A stretch of 33,536 nucleotides of DNA, taken from assembly GCA_000955795.1 (NCBI GenBank), contig JYOB01000011.1, positions 1 through 33,536 on the forward strand, read 5' to 3'. Position 1 is the stretch's first letter; each line of letters opens with the position of its first letter. This DNA comes from Burkholderiaceae bacterium 26 (lineage in GTDB: Bacteria; Pseudomonadota; Gammaproteobacteria; Burkholderiales; Burkholderiaceae). Position numbers and translations under genes: made by a program. Below are positions 23,307 to 32,396 of the stretch, one piece after another. A model generated the notes under the pieces. That model searched no databases, was not told where the DNA came from, and saw only the letters and a list, made by a program, of their open reading frames with translations.

Positions 23307-23762
23307 CTACGGTTTGATATAGGCGAAACCTTCTTCTTGCTGCAAGCGCGTGATCTCCACCACACCGGCGGGCACCACCTTGGCTTCGAGCAGCAGCTTG
23401 TCTTCCGGCACCTTGAAGGCCATCAGCGAGTTGTGGCACACGCGAAACTCCACGCCCATGCCGGCCAGTGCGGCCACCGGCGCATCAAACGTGCGGCCCT
23501 GCGCATCCTTGGCGCCTTCAACCAGAAACTCGATGCCGTGGCCGAACGCCACCACCACGATCTTCGTGCCGGGTGCGCCGTTCATATGGTTGCGCAGGTT
23601 GCCGATGGCGCGCACGGCCTGGTCGATGCCTTCGCTCAACTGGTAAACCACCTTGTAGCGGGCGCCGGCGCCGCCAGCGCGGGGGGCATTCTGGGCGGCG
23701 GCCTTGCCGGCCACACCCAAGGCCGCCAGCGCGGCGGTCACACGAAAGAAGCTGCGTCGCAT
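23307..23762 (-). CDS. Exported DsrE-family protein
   Basis: A 151-aa protein with an RR-containing signal peptide (MRRSFFRVTAALAALGVAG, cleavage after AAAQ) and a DsrE/F/H-like fold: YKVVYQLSEGIDQAVRAIGN, KIVVVAFGHGIEFLV, then VEFRVCHNSLMAF with the single conserved cysteine. DsrE-like proteins carry sulfur on a cysteine; exported members occur in sox and fcc clusters. Placed between soxZ and soxA, it probably handles periplasmic sulfur intermediates. Confidence 0.85.
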   Translation of the reverse strand: MRRSFFRVTAALAALGVAGKAAAQNAPRAGGAGARYKVVYQLSEGIDQAVRAIGNLRNHMNGAPGTKIVVVAFGHGIEFLVEGAKDAQGRTFDAPVAALAGMGVEFRVCHNSLMAFKVPEDKLLLEAKVVPAGVVEITRLQQEEGFAYIKP

Positions 23763-23778
23763 TTGGGCCTCCGGGCCT

Positions 23779-24090
23779 TTACTGGATAGACGTCTCGTCG
23801 GTGCGCTTGTCGCCGTGGTTGTCGACCCACGTGACCGTAACCTTGTCGCCCTTGGCGCCGCCCTTGAACTTGAAATTGAGGAACGGATCTTTCGACACGG
23901 CCGGGCCGAACTGCGCGTCGAGCACCGTCTTGCCGCTGTGCAGCACCGTCACGTTGGTGATGTGCCAGGCTGGCACGATCTTGCCGGACGCGTCTTTGCG
24001 CTGGCCGGTTTCCATGTCGTGCTTCATCAGGATCTTCACGTCGGTCGTGCCGCCGTTTTCCATTGCGCGAATGCGCATCGGGTCTGCCAT
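23779..24090 (-). CDS. soxZ: SoxZ, sulfur-carrier complex subunit
   Basis: A 103-aa immunoglobulin-like protein without its own signal peptide, exported with SoxY by the twin-arginine route. Typical segments: ILMKHDMETGQRKDASG, VPAWHITNVTV and DPFLNFKFKGGAKGD. Length is normal. It binds SoxY and positions the carrier arm for the Sox enzymes. Follows soxY by 18 bases. Confidence 0.95.
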   Translation of the reverse strand: MADPMRIRAMENGGTTDVKILMKHDMETGQRKDASGKIVPAWHITNVTVLHSGKTVLDAQFGPAVSKDPFLNFKFKGGAKGDKVTVTWVDNHGDKRTDETSIQ

Positions 24091-24108
24091 GGTGTGTTCT
24101 CCTGATGT

Positions 24109-24579
24109 TTAACCGCCGCAGCCACCAAGGGTGACCTTTACTTCCTTAGCCGCCAGCACCCATTTGCCGTTGGCGCGCACGGCGGCGTAGACATGGGAGG
24201 TCTCGCCCATCTTCACGCGCGTGCTCACAAACGGATCGGTCCCGGCCGGAATGGCGAACGTTGCGGCCAGCGTGTTCGGGTTCTTTTCGACCAGGATGGC
24301 GATGAAGTCGGTGCCGGGCAGCGTGCTCGTCACGACCAGCGGCACCACGGCGCCGTTTTCTGCGATGTCCGGTGCGGTGAGCTGGATGCCCGCGCCGCCC
24401 TTGTCGACCGCGCCGCCGCCCAGTTGCTTGAGCACTTCGTTCACGCCCTTGACGGCAAAGGCGGCCTTGTTCCATTCGGCCGCCTGGGCCGGCGTGGCGA
24501 TGCCGGCGGACACCAGCAGCGCCATCATGGCGCCGGCGCGCAGCACGTCGCGGCGGCTCAGGTTGATTGCATCATTCAT
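24109..24579 (-). CDS. soxY: SoxY, cysteine sulfur carrier
   Basis: A 156-aa protein with a Tat signal (NLSRRDVLRAGAMMAL) and the C-terminal swinging arm ending KVTLGGCGG, whose cysteine carries the sulfur substrate through the Sox cycle. The body has SoxY features (ENGAVVPLVVTST, KNPNTLAATFAIP). Follows the small cytochrome gene and precedes soxZ in one transcript. Confidence 0.96.
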   Translation of the reverse strand: MNDAINLSRRDVLRAGAMMALLVSAGIATPAQAAEWNKAAFAVKGVNEVLKQLGGGAVDKGGAGIQLTAPDIAENGAVVPLVVTSTLPGTDFIAILVEKNPNTLAATFAIPAGTDPFVSTRVKMGETSHVYAAVRANGKWVLAAKEVKVTLGGCGG

Positions 24580-24589
24580 CGTCCGTTCC

Positions 24590-24937
24590 TCACTTGGCCG
24601 GGGCGCCCGCGAGCACCCAGTCGATCACGGTTTTCAGATCGGCATCGGCAATCTTCGGATTGGCCGGCATCGGGATCTGGCCCCAGTTGCCCATGCCGCC
24701 TTCGCGTACTTTCTTGATGAGCCTGGCTTGCGCGCCGGCATCGCCTTTGTATTTGGCGGCAACGTCCTGGTAGGCCGGGCCGACGAGCTTGCGGTCTACG
24801 GCGTGGCAGCCCATGCAGGCGTTCTGGTTGGCGATGGACAGCGCGCGGGCAGCGTCAACGGTGGCCAGCGCGGGCGTGGCGGACAGCGCCAGGCCGGCCA
24901 GCACCGCCGCAGCGGCGAGCGTGGGGGCGAACTTCAT
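24590..24937 (-). CDS. Small periplasmic cytochrome c (c551/c552 type)
   Basis: A 115-aa protein with a signal peptide (cleavage after PALA) and a single haem site ACMGCHAVDRKLVGPAY. The methionine ligand is in GQIPMPANPKI, the class I c8/c551 pattern. GGAG lies 8 bases upstream of ATG 24937. First gene of the sox transcript, 10 bases before soxY; probably the electron acceptor of SoxAX or related steps. A GCCCGCA/TGCGGGC hairpin lies in its leader at 24960-24979. Confidence 0.92.
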   Translation of the reverse strand: MKFAPTLAAAAVLAGLALSATPALATVDAARALSIANQNACMGCHAVDRKLVGPAYQDVAAKYKGDAGAQARLIKKVREGGMGNWGQIPMPANPKIADADLKTVIDWVLAGAPAK

Positions 24938-25053
24938 GTGGTCTCCAGAAGACGAGGCTGCCCGCATGCGTGTGCGGGCGAAATGGTCGCAGAGGTCGGA
25001 ATCGGACCCGGTATTGTGCCCGAAACGGGCCAAATCCTATGTCGCGCCCACAG

Positions 25054-25084
25054 CAAAACGCCCGGTACATTTCGGCCCGGGCGC
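25054..25084 (-). terminator. Terminator of eamA
   Basis: On the minus strand CGCCCGG and CCGGGCG form a stem around an 11-base loop, followed by TTTTG. It starts 23 bases after the eamA stop and separates it from the sox transcript. Confidence 0.7.
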
Positions 25085-25107
25085 TTGTTGCTGCGGGGGT
25101 GCGGCCG

Positions 25108-25995
25108 TCAGGCCATCGCCCGCCGCGCCGCCAGCCGGCCGCCAAACACGTTGAGCAGCAGCCCCGCCATCACCACCGCGCCGCCCAGCCATTGGGCAGG
25201 CACGAGGCGCTCGCCCAGCAGCACGGCCGCCGACACCAGCCCCACCACCGGCACCAGCAGCGTGAGCGGCGCAACCTGACTGGCGGCGTAGCGCGCCAGC
25301 AGGCGGCTCCACAGGCTGTAGCCGAAGATGGTGGCACCAAAAGACAGGTAGACGATCGCGCCGATGCTCGACCCACTGATGTTCGCCAGGCTATGCGCAA
25401 TCTGCTCCGGCCCCTCCAGCCAGTACGACAGCAGGAAGAACGGAATCGGCGGGATGGCCGCGCCCCACACCACCAGGCTCACCACGTTTACCGGCCCGAT
25501 CCGCTTGGTGACGATGTTGCCGCTGGCCCACGAAAACGCCGCGCACAGCGTCAGCAGGAAGCCGGCGGTGGTCATGCCCGTGACCGAGCCGCCACCTGCC
25601 ATGCCGATGACCGCCAGCCCGCCCGCGGCCACCGCCATGCCGGCCAGATGGAACCAACGGATCGGCTCGCGCAGCACGATGGCGGCAATCGTCAGCGTAA
25701 AGAACGCCTGCGATTGCAGCACCAGCGAGGCCAGCCCCGCCGGCATGCCCACATACATGGCCGAGAACAGGAACGCGAACTGCCCAAAGCTGATGGTGGC
25801 GCCATAGGCCACCAGCCACTTGAGCGCGATCTTGGGGCGCGGTACGAACAGCACAGCCGGGAACGCGACCAGCGCAAAGCGCAGCGCACCCAGCAGCATG
25901 GGCGGCACGCCATGCAGGCCCACCTTGATGACGACGAAGTTGACGCCCCACACCAGCACAACGGTCAGGGCCAGCAGCAGATCCTTGGGAGACAT
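25108..25995 (-). CDS. eamA: EamA-type exporter (O-acetylserine/cysteine)
   Basis: A 295-aa inner-membrane transporter with about ten helices and two EamA domains. The first part (SPKDLLLALTVVLVWGVNFV, then VIKVGLHGVPP) and segments such as ISFGQFAFLFSAM and GMPAGLASLVLQSQAFFT closely follow E. coli EamA (YdeD), which exports O-acetylserine and cysteine. The function fits the surrounding sulfur metabolism genes, but it has its own terminator and starts more than 100 bases from fccB, so it need not be co-regulated. Confidence 0.88.
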   Translation of the reverse strand: MSPKDLLLALTVVLVWGVNFVVIKVGLHGVPPMLLGALRFALVAFPAVLFVPRPKIALKWLVAYGATISFGQFAFLFSAMYVGMPAGLASLVLQSQAFFTLTIAAIVLREPIRWFHLAGMAVAAGGLAVIGMAGGGSVTGMTTAGFLLTLCAAFSWASGNIVTKRIGPVNVVSLVVWGAAIPPIPFFLLSYWLEGPEQIAHSLANISGSSIGAIVYLSFGATIFGYSLWSRLLARYAASQVAPLTLLVPVVGLVSAAVLLGERLVPAQWLGGAVVMAGLLLNVFGGRLAARRAMA

Positions 25996-26121
25996 GATGA
26001 TCGGAAGGTTCGGACGGCCGCCCGTGCGGCCACATGACGCACTGTAGGCGCGGGCCGCTCACACGACTTGCACAATCTTGCGCATTGTTTGTGCCCCGGG
26101 GCCTGACCTTTAGCCTCACAT

Positions 26122-27414
26122 TTAACCGAGCATGTCCGACCAGATGGCGCGGCTCCAGCCCTGCGCCAGCTTGCCCTCTGTGGCAGACGGCGCCTCGGAA
26201 AGCCCGCCCGCGCCGGGCACGGTCACCATGGTGTGCTCGGCCGCGTCGTAGCGGTGCACGGTCGCCACGTGCATCGCCTCGTCCGGCGTAGCAAAGCTGT
26301 AACAGGTGTTGGTGTACAGCGGTGACGCATCGGGCGCGTGCCCGGCCAGCATTACCACCACGGCGGCGGCGGCCACCTTGCCATGCTGATTGGCCATGTG
26401 GCCCGACTTGGGCATCAGCGGCGCTGTCTGGATGGCATCGCCAATCACATGCACGCCCGGCGCCACCTTCGATTCAAACGAGAGGAAGTCCACCTCGCAC
26501 CAGCGCCCGTTGGCCGTCGCCAACCCGGCTTGCACGGCAATCGCGCCGGCACGCTGCGGCGGGATGAGGTTGACGACATCGGCCTGCACGTCGTCCTGCA
26601 CATCGAACTTGAGCACGCGGCCTGTGGCATCGATGTCGACGGCGTTGTATTGCGGGCGATATTCAATGTGCTGTGGATAACGTTCGGCCCACACGCGCTT
26701 GAACAGCGCGCCCTTGGAGGTGACGTCGTCGTTGGCATCGAGGATGAGCACGCGTGAATCCGGCTTGGCGCGCTGCAGCCAGTGGGCGATCAGGCACGCG
26801 CGCTCGTACGGCGCGGGCGGGCAACGGTATGGCGCCAGCGGAATGCTGATCGCCACCGTGCCGCCGTTGGGCATGGCTTCGAGCCGATGGCGCAACGCCA
26901 GCGTCTGCATGCCGGCCTTCCATGCGTGCGGCGCCTGCGCGGCGGTGGCCGCATTGGCGAGACCGGGAATCGCCCCCGGCACGAAATCGATACCGGGCGA
27001 GAGGATCAGCCGGTCGAATTCGAGCGTGCCGCCGCCGGTCAGCCGCACCTGCTTCGCGCCTAGGTCGATGGCCGACGCGCGGTCGCGCACCCAGCGCACG
27101 CCGTGGCGCTCGGCCAGCGCGTCATACGGCACGGTGATCGACGCCATGTCGCGGTCGCCCGACAGCACGAGATTCGACAGCGGGCACGAGACGAACGCGG
27201 CGTTCGGCTCAACCAGCGTCACGTCGACACGGCCACCGGAGAACACGCGCACGTATTTGGCTGCCGTTGCACCGCCATACCCGCCGCCAACCACCACCAC
27301 GCGCGCATTGCGCACGCCCGACAGCGATGCGCATGCGGCCAGCGGCCCGGCCAGCGCGGATGCCCCAAGCGCGCGCAAGAGTGCGCGTCGATCCTTGCGC
27401 AGCGTTTCACTCAT
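26122..27414 (-). CDS. fccB: FccB/SoxF, sulfide dehydrogenase flavoprotein
   Basis: A 430-aa periplasmic FAD protein that oxidises sulfide with a cytochrome partner. Tat-like signal RKDRRALLRALGASALAG, FAD motif VVVVGGGYGGATAAKYV, substrate-side motifs SCPLSNLVLSG and IPLAPYRCPPAPYERACL (redox Cys), and the C-terminal flavocytochrome c segment TNTCYSFATPDEAMHVAT. Its ATG overlaps the stop of the cytochrome gene (ATGA), a tightly coupled pair. Confidence 0.93.
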   Translation of the reverse strand: MSETLRKDRRALLRALGASALAGPLAACASLSGVRNARVVVVGGGYGGATAAKYVRVFSGGRVDVTLVEPNAAFVSCPLSNLVLSGDRDMASITVPYDALAERHGVRWVRDRASAIDLGAKQVRLTGGGTLEFDRLILSPGIDFVPGAIPGLANAATAAQAPHAWKAGMQTLALRHRLEAMPNGGTVAISIPLAPYRCPPAPYERACLIAHWLQRAKPDSRVLILDANDDVTSKGALFKRVWAERYPQHIEYRPQYNAVDIDATGRVLKFDVQDDVQADVVNLIPPQRAGAIAVQAGLATANGRWCEVDFLSFESKVAPGVHVIGDAIQTAPLMPKSGHMANQHGKVAAAAVVVMLAGHAPDASPLYTNTCYSFATPDEAMHVATVHRYDAAEHTMVTVPGAGGLSEAPSATEGKLAQGWSRAIWSDMLG

Positions 27415-27749
27415 GGCGCCTCCAGCGATTGGCGCGACAGCCAGCCGGCAATGGCGGCGATCTGCGCATCGTCATAACCGCGGGCGATCTGGCCCATCAC
27501 CGTCGACGGGCGCGTGCCGTTGCGGAACGCCTGCATCGCGTCGATCAGCTCGGCTTGCGAGCGGCCTTCCAGCGGTAACAACGTCTGCGCGGGGAGCTTG
27601 GCACCGGGCGCAGTATCGGCGTGATGGCAGCTTGCGCACGTGGCGGCCCAGGTGCGGGCCTGCAGATTGGAGGGCGGACGATCAGCCGCATGGGCCGTGA
27701 GCAGCGCCGCAAGCAACGCTGCGGCGGCAAGGCGGTGGACGACGGGCAT
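27411..27749 (-). CDS. fccA: Cytochrome c subunit partner of FccB
   Basis: A 112-aa c553-like cytochrome with a signal peptide (cleavage after LLTAHA) and one haem motif, CASCHH. The Met ligand is probably in RPSTVMGQIARGYDDAQI. Overlap with fccB by four bases makes it the natural electron acceptor. Classical FccA is often dihaem; this is a monohaem form, so SoxE is an alternative name. Confidence 0.85.
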   Translation of the reverse strand: MPVVHRLAAAALLAALLTAHAADRPPSNLQARTWAATCASCHHADTAPGAKLPAQTLLPLEGRSQAELIDAMQAFRNGTRPSTVMGQIARGYDDAQIAAIAGWLSRQSLEAP

Positions 27750-27829
27750 CGGGGGGGCTGCGAAGTCGCGGAAGCGTCATACGCTAACACGCACGGCCGG
27801 CCATGTGCCCTGTGATGCGTGCAGCCAAC

Positions 27830-27855
27830 AAAAAACGCAGCGCGGTGGCTGCGTT
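27830..27855 (-). terminator. Terminator of dolP
   Basis: On the minus strand AACGCAGC and GCTGCGTT form an 8-bp stem with a 6-base loop, followed by TTTT. It begins 29 bases after the stop. Confidence 0.8.
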
Positions 27856-27883
27856 CCTTGCAAAGCGATGTTGCAGACGCGGC

Positions 27884-28702
27884 TTACGGCAATTGCTTGC
27901 CCGGCGGCAGCGCCGGCGAGGTGGTTGGCGACACGGTCACGCCCGGCGAGGCCGATGTGACGGGTGCCGGTGCCTGCGTGGCCGTCGGCGTACCCTGCAC
28001 CGGCGCCGGCGTGCCTTGCGACGCATCAGGCGCGGTCGACGGGTTGGTCGACGTGGCATTGGCGTCCAGGCGCTTGCGCTCGTCTTCGCTCACATAGTCG
28101 AACACCTTCACGACCTTGTTCACGCCGCTCACGGTGCGCACGGCTTCGGTGGCCTTGTTGCCTTCGGCCTCGGTCACCACGCCCATCAGGAAGACGGTCT
28201 GCGCTTCGGTCGTCACCTTGATGGAGTTCCAGGGCACGCCTTCCGTGCCGGCCAGCACGCTCTTCACTTTGGTGGTGATGTACGTATCGTTGGTGCGCGA
28301 GCCGAAGGTGCTCGACGCCGGCGTCACCACAATCTCGTTGACGACCTCGCGCGCGTTCTGCAGCTTCTGCGCGTACTGGCCGATCTCCTGCTTGGTCTGC
28401 TCGGTGCCGGCTTCGCCGGTCAGCAGGACCTTGCGGTTGTAGACCGTCACGTTCACGTGGGCGCGGCCGTCGTAGCGCGAGATCAGCGTGTTTTCGGCTT
28501 CCATCTGCAGGCCGCGGTCGATGGTCTGGGTGGCGGTCGGGCGGCGGTCGGTGGCGAGCGCTACGCCGCCGGCCACGGCCCCGGCAAACAGCGGGAAGCA
28601 GGCGGTCAACTGCGTTGCGGTAATACCGGCCAGAGCGGCCAGCACGGCGGTGCGCTTGACCGTGTGACGGAAGCGGGCAAACGTAGGCGACGAGAGTTTC
28701 AT
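27884..28702 (-). CDS. dolP: BON-domain lipoprotein, DolP/YraP type
   Basis: A 272-aa outer-membrane lipoprotein. The signal ends in the lipobox LTAC (Cys about 35). Two BON domains follow: the first around RYDGRAHVNVTVYNRKVLLT (about 75-140), the second around VPWNSIKVTTEAQTVFLMG (about 150-215). The C-terminal 60 residues are Pro/Thr/Ala-rich and disordered. E. coli DolP supports envelope integrity at the division site. Adjacency to yraN and rsmI is conserved in proteobacteria and supports the name. Confidence 0.9.
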   Translation of the reverse strand: MKLSSPTFARFRHTVKRTAVLAALAGITATQLTACFPLFAGAVAGGVALATDRRPTATQTIDRGLQMEAENTLISRYDGRAHVNVTVYNRKVLLTGEAGTEQTKQEIGQYAQKLQNAREVVNEIVVTPASSTFGSRTNDTYITTKVKSVLAGTEGVPWNSIKVTTEAQTVFLMGVVTEAEGNKATEAVRTVSGVNKVVKVFDYVSEDERKRLDANATSTNPSTAPDASQGTPAPVQGTPTATQAPAPVTSASPGVTVSPTTSPALPPGKQLP

Positions 28703-28753
28703 GCTGTCCTTGAATGAAGTCCGGAAGAAAGAAGAGCGAGGTTCATGCGAGGT

Positions 28754-29131
28754 TTAGGCGTCGGCACCGAAGGCATCACGCATCCATTCGATACGCGCGC
28801 CGTCGATGGCGATAACGTCAAAACGGCAGGCGGGCACCTCTTCAGCCTGCCGCGCGAGAAAATCTTCGGCCGCGGCAATCAGGCGACGCTGCTTGGCGGG
28901 CGTCACACTCGCGGCCGCCCCGCCAAAGCGCTGCGTGGAGCGCGCCACGCGGGCGCGCACCTCGACGAATACCAGGGCGCCGGCCGCATCGCGCATCACC
29001 AGATCGATCTCACCGCCCTTGCAGCGATAATTGCGGCTGACCACCGCCAGCCCGCGCGCCTGCAAGTAGCGCAGCGCGCGGTCTTCACCGGCTTCACCGG
29101 TGGCGGCTGTGATGGTCTGCGGCGCATGCAT
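28754..29131 (-). CDS. yraN: YraN, UPF0102 endonuclease-like protein
   Basis: A 125-aa protein with a restriction-endonuclease-like fold: GEAGEDRALRYLQARGLAVV, then GGEIDLVMRD (Asp) and LVFVEVRAR (E-x-R in place of ExK), the UPF0102 pattern. The cellular role is not settled; links to DNA repair or uptake have been proposed. ATG 29131 begins the conserved region; the upstream extension to 29224 would overlap rsmI. Divergent from rsmI with 35 bases between them. Confidence 0.9.
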   Translation of the reverse strand: MHAPQTITAATGEAGEDRALRYLQARGLAVVSRNYRCKGGEIDLVMRDAAGALVFVEVRARVARSTQRFGGAAASVTPAKQRRLIAAAEDFLARQAEEVPACRFDVIAIDGARIEWMRDAFGADA

Positions 29132-29166
29132 GTGCGGTTTGAACCAAGTGACTGAGAGAAGTTCTC

Positions 29167-30069
29167 GTGAGTGATCCTGACTGGACCCTGCTGGCGCATG
29201 ACCAGCACTATCCCGCCGGCGCATTATATGTGGTGGCCACCCCCATCGGGAACGCTGCCGACGTGTCGCTGCGGGCGCGTTACGTGCTGGGCCTCGTCGA
29301 CGCGGTTGCCTGCGAAGACACGCGCAACACCGGGCAACTGCTCAATCGGCTGGGCCTGTCGCGACCGATGCTCGCTGCGCACCAGCACAACGAGCGAGAA
29401 GCCGCCGAGCGCATCGTCGCGCGCTTGGCGCAGGGCGAGCGGATCGCCTATGTGTCCGATGCGGGCACGCCCGGTGTGTCGGACCCGGGCTCGCGCATTG
29501 TCGAGGCGGTACGCGCGGCGGGCCAGCGCGTGATTCCGCTGCCGGGCGCCAGCGCCGTGGTGACGGCGCTTTCCGCCGCAGGGGAATTGCTGGACACGTC
29601 GGAGGGGCAGTTCACCTTTGTCGGCTTCCTGCCACCCAAGGCCGGGCAACGCGAGGCGGCCATCCGCCAATGGGCGGCGCATGGGCCGGCATGGGTTCTG
29701 TATGAGGCGCCGCATCGCATCGAGGCCACACTCGCCGCGTTGGCCGAGCACTTGCCTGCGCGACGCATTCTGATCGGCCGCGAGTTGACCAAGCTGTTTG
29801 AGCAGATCGTCGTGCTGCCCGCTGCGCAGGCGCCCGCATGGCTTGCCGCCGATGCCACGCACGGCAAGGGCGAATTCGTGTTGGTGGTGGAAGGCGCAGG
29901 CGCGCAGGACGCGGAACCGACCGCGATGGCGGCGGATCAGGTCTTGCGCCTGCTGTTGGCCGAGTTGCCCGCCAAGCGCGCAGCCAAGCTGGCCGGCGCG
30001 ATTACGGGCGCGTCGGTCGACACGCTGTATCAGAGCGCACTGGCGCTGAAAAACGAAGGGAAGGACTGA
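29167..30069 (+). CDS. rsmI: RsmI, 16S rRNA 2'-O-methyltransferase (C1402)
   Basis: A 300-aa SAM-dependent enzyme that methylates the ribose of C1402 in 16S rRNA in the decoding centre. Motifs: YVVATPIGNAADVSLRARYV, EDTRNTGQLL, SDAGTPGVSDPG, LPGASAVVTAL, GFLPPKAGQR and YEAPHRI, all in normal order. Starts with GTG 29167 (SDPDW). Converges on rlpA with 18 bases between stops. Confidence 0.96.
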   Translation: MSDPDWTLLAHDQHYPAGALYVVATPIGNAADVSLRARYVLGLVDAVACEDTRNTGQLLNRLGLSRPMLAAHQHNEREAAERIVARLAQGERIAYVSDAGTPGVSDPGSRIVEAVRAAGQRVIPLPGASAVVTALSAAGELLDTSEGQFTFVGFLPPKAGQREAAIRQWAAHGPAWVLYEAPHRIEATLAALAEHLPARRILIGRELTKLFEQIVVLPAAQAPAWLAADATHGKGEFVLVVEGAGAQDAEPTAMAADQVLRLLLAELPAKRAAKLAGAITGASVDTLYQSALALKNEGKD

Positions 30070-30087
30070 GGCAGGAAGGCGGCCGGA

Positions 30088-30822
30088 TCAGCGGTGGTGT
30101 TTGACGCGACGCTTGACCGCCTTCTTCTTGACCGGTGCGGGTTCATCGCCGCCCACATCGGCATCGCCGTCGTTGCTGGCGACGTCCGTTTGCGTCAGCT
30201 CAGGACGCAGCGCTTCGACTTCAGCGCGCGACAGGCGGCGGATTTCCACCTGCGTCGAACCGCGCTTGACGAAATCGAGTCGCTTGGCTGCGGCATACGA
30301 CATGTCGAGGATGCGCTTGCCGTAGTACGGGCCGCGATCCGTCACCTTGGCCACGACCACGCGGTCGTTGGCGAGGTTGCGCACCAGCACCCAGCTCTGC
30401 AGCGGCAGCGACGGGTGCGCCACCGTGAAGGCGTTCATGTTGAAGCGCTCGCCGCTGGCGGTGCGGCGGCCGTGGAAGCCGCGGCCGTACCACGAGGCCA
30501 GGCCGCGCTGTTCAAACGTACCGAGGTCGGCGCGCAGGCCAGGGCTCGTATCGGTGTTCTCGTCGAGCTTGAGGCTGCTCGAATCCGGCACGCCACGGAA
30601 CGACAACGTGCCCCAGGCATCGGGGTTGTCGCGCGGGTCGGCCACCTTCAGCGCGGGCGCGGTGGGCTTGCTGGCCTGAAGACCGGATTGCCCACCCACG
30701 GGCGGCTCGCCAGGAATGGCGGCACAGCCCGCCAGCACCAGCAGCGCGGTGCCATGCGTCAGCCAGGCACGCAGCGTGCGGCCGGCCGAACGGCTGGAAT
30801 TGAGGTGGGTCAACTTAAGCAT
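30088..30822 (-). CDS. rlpA: RlpA-family septal lytic transglycosylase / rare lipoprotein A
   Basis: A 244-aa lipoprotein. The signal ends at lipobox VLAGC. The double-psi beta-barrel domain (about 100-200) has the RlpA motifs GLASWYGRGFHGRRTASGE and VKVTDRGPY-like AKVTDRGPYYGKRILDMS. No SPOR domain follows; the C-terminus is acidic, then a basic tail (KKKAVKRRVKHHR). RlpA enzymes cleave denuded glycan strands at the septum. ATG 30822 gives the usual short N-region; ATG 30843 is also possible. Confidence 0.9.
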   Translation of the reverse strand: MLKLTHLNSSRSAGRTLRAWLTHGTALLVLAGCAAIPGEPPVGGQSGLQASKPTAPALKVADPRDNPDAWGTLSFRGVPDSSSLKLDENTDTSPGLRADLGTFEQRGLASWYGRGFHGRRTASGERFNMNAFTVAHPSLPLQSWVLVRNLANDRVVVAKVTDRGPYYGKRILDMSYAAAKRLDFVKRGSTQVEIRRLSRAEVEALRPELTQTDVASNDGDADVGGDEPAPVKKKAVKRRVKHHR

Positions 30823-30969
30823 GGCCGCGAGTCTAACATGCATGCTTCGATCGATTATTTACATTTCCTATTAAAACGGTCACATCATGCTGTCATCTCG
30901 CGCCAATTTTGTAATATTTTCTTTCCGATGTAACAGCGCTCCCCGCGAGCCCAGTGCTGGCGCGGGCTC

Positions 30970-30988
30970 GGCCCGATACAATCGGGTT
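30970..30988 (+). promoter_or_regulatory. Possible promoter for the MBL hydrolase gene
   Basis: CGATACAATCGG holds a -10-like TACAAT about 45 bases upstream of the chosen start. A convincing -35 was not seen. The rest of the 30823-31023 interval is AT-rich and holds nothing else recognised. Confidence 0.3.
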
Positions 30989-31023
30989 ATCCCTGCCAAG
31001 TGCAAATGCGCACCCAAGATCAC

Positions 31024-31680
31024 ATGAAAGTCGTTGTCGTCCCTGTTACGCCGTTTGAACAGAACTGCACGCTGCTGATTGGCGACGACGGCGCTGCCGC
31101 CGTCACCGACCCGGGCGGCGATATCGAGCGCATCCTGGCCGCCGCCGAGCAGCACGGCGCGCGCATCGAAAAAATCCTGCTCACGCATGGCCACGTCGAC
31201 CATTGCGCCGCCGCCGATGCCCTGCGCACGCAGCTTGGCGTGCCCATCGAGGGGCCGCAGAAGGATGAGGCGTTCTGGATCGATCAACTGCCCATGCAGA
31301 GCCAGCGCTTTGGTTTCCCGCCCGCCAAGGCGTTCGTGCCCGACCGCTGGCTGGAAGACGGCGACACCGTGGAAGCCGCTGGCCGCACCCTGCAGGTGTT
31401 CCACTGTCCTGGCCACACACCTGGCCACGTGGTGTTCTTCAGCCCGGAAGACCGCGTTGCCATCGTCGGCGATGTGCTGTTCGCGGGGTCGATCGGCCGC
31501 ACGGACTTCCCGCGCGGCAATCATGCGGACCTGATCAACGCGATCCGCACCAAGCTCTGGCCGCTCGGCGACGACGTTACGTTTGTGCCGGGCCATGGGC
31601 CTGTCTCGACCTTTGGCGATGAGCGTGCCAGCAACCCGTACGTCGCCGATCGCCTGTTCGCCAACGAAGGCTCAGCATGA
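31024..31680 (+). CDS. Metallo-beta-lactamase fold hydrolase (glyoxalase II / YcbL-like)
   Basis: A 218-aa cytosolic hydrolase. The metal motif is [12 protein letters not shown] (THxHxDH), with further ligands in [28 protein letters not shown] and [13 protein letters not shown]. This combination is typical of YcbL-type glyoxalase II-like enzymes, which hydrolyse thioesters such as S-lactoylglutathione; the true substrate is not fixed by sequence. ATG 31024 starts the conserved strand [10 protein letters not shown]. Overlaps the next gene by four bases. Confidence 0.9.
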   Translation: MKVVVVPVTPFEQNCTLLIGDDGAAAVTDPGGDIERILAAAEQHGARIEKILLTHGHVDHCAAADALRTQLGVPIEGPQKDEAFWIDQLPMQSQRFGFPPAKAFVPDRWLEDGDTVEAAGRTLQVFHCPGHTPGHVVFFSPEDRVAIVGDVLFAGSIGRTDFPRGNHADLINAIRTKLWPLGDDVTFVPGHGPVSTFGDERASNPYVADRLFANEGSA

Positions 31681-32396
31681 GCGGGACCGCCAACACCAGC
31701 GCCAACGAGAGCGACGACCCTTTCGCCGACAGCGCGCCCGCGGCTGCAGCCGACAAGCCCCGCCGCAAGCGCGGCAACCAGCCGCCCGACACGCGGCCCG
31801 AAATCTACGTCAGCACTGATATCGAAGCCGACGGCCCCATCCCCGGCCCGCATTCGATGCTGAGCTTCGCCAGCGCGGCGTACCTGGCCGACAAGACGCT
31901 TGTTGGCACGTTTGAAGCGAACCTGCAAACGCTGCCCGGCGCAGAAGGCCATCCGATCCAGATGCAATGGTGGAAAACGCAGCCCGAGGCGTGGGCTGCA
32001 TGCCGCGCAAACCTCGAAGCGCCCGAAGTGGCCCTGCCGCGCTACGTGGAATGGGTCGAGAGCTTGCCTGGCAAGCCAGTGTTTGTAGCGTTTCCGGCGG
32101 GCTTCGATTTCACGTTCATGTTCTGGTACATGATGCGTTTTGCCGGGCGATCGCCGTTCGGCTGGGCGGCGCTCGACATCAAGACGCTGGCCTTTGCGCT
32201 TACGGGCATGCCGTATCGGCGCAACGTCAAAGCGGCTTTTCCCGACCACTGGCACGACCCGCTGCCCCATACGCACATCGCGCTGGATGACGCAAAAGAG
32301 CAAGGCGCGCTCTTCTGCAACATGCTGGCCGAACTGCGCAAGCGCGAAGCCGAGCGCACCGCCGCACAATTGCCCCACCAAACTGCTCAGGATTGA
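31677..32396 (+). CDS. DEDD-type 3'-5' exonuclease-like protein
   Basis: A 239-aa protein. After a disordered, charged N-terminus (1-40), the RNase H-like exonuclease core shows [19 protein letters not shown] (first D-x-E), [18 protein letters not shown] (second Asp) and the [14 protein letters not shown] end (H-x4-5-D). All four DEDDh residues are present, so it is likely active on DNA or RNA. Coupled by an ATGA overlap to the hydrolase gene. Substrate unknown. Confidence 0.8.
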   Translation: MSGTANTSANESDDPFADSAPAAAADKPRRKRGNQPPDTRPEIYVSTDIEADGPIPGPHSMLSFASAAYLADKTLVGTFEANLQTLPGAEGHPIQMQWWKTQPEAWAACRANLEAPEVALPRYVEWVESLPGKPVFVAFPAGFDFTFMFWYMMRFAGRSPFGWAALDIKTLAFALTGMPYRRNVKAAFPDHWHDPLPHTHIALDDAKEQGALFCNMLAELRKREAERTAAQLPHQTAQD

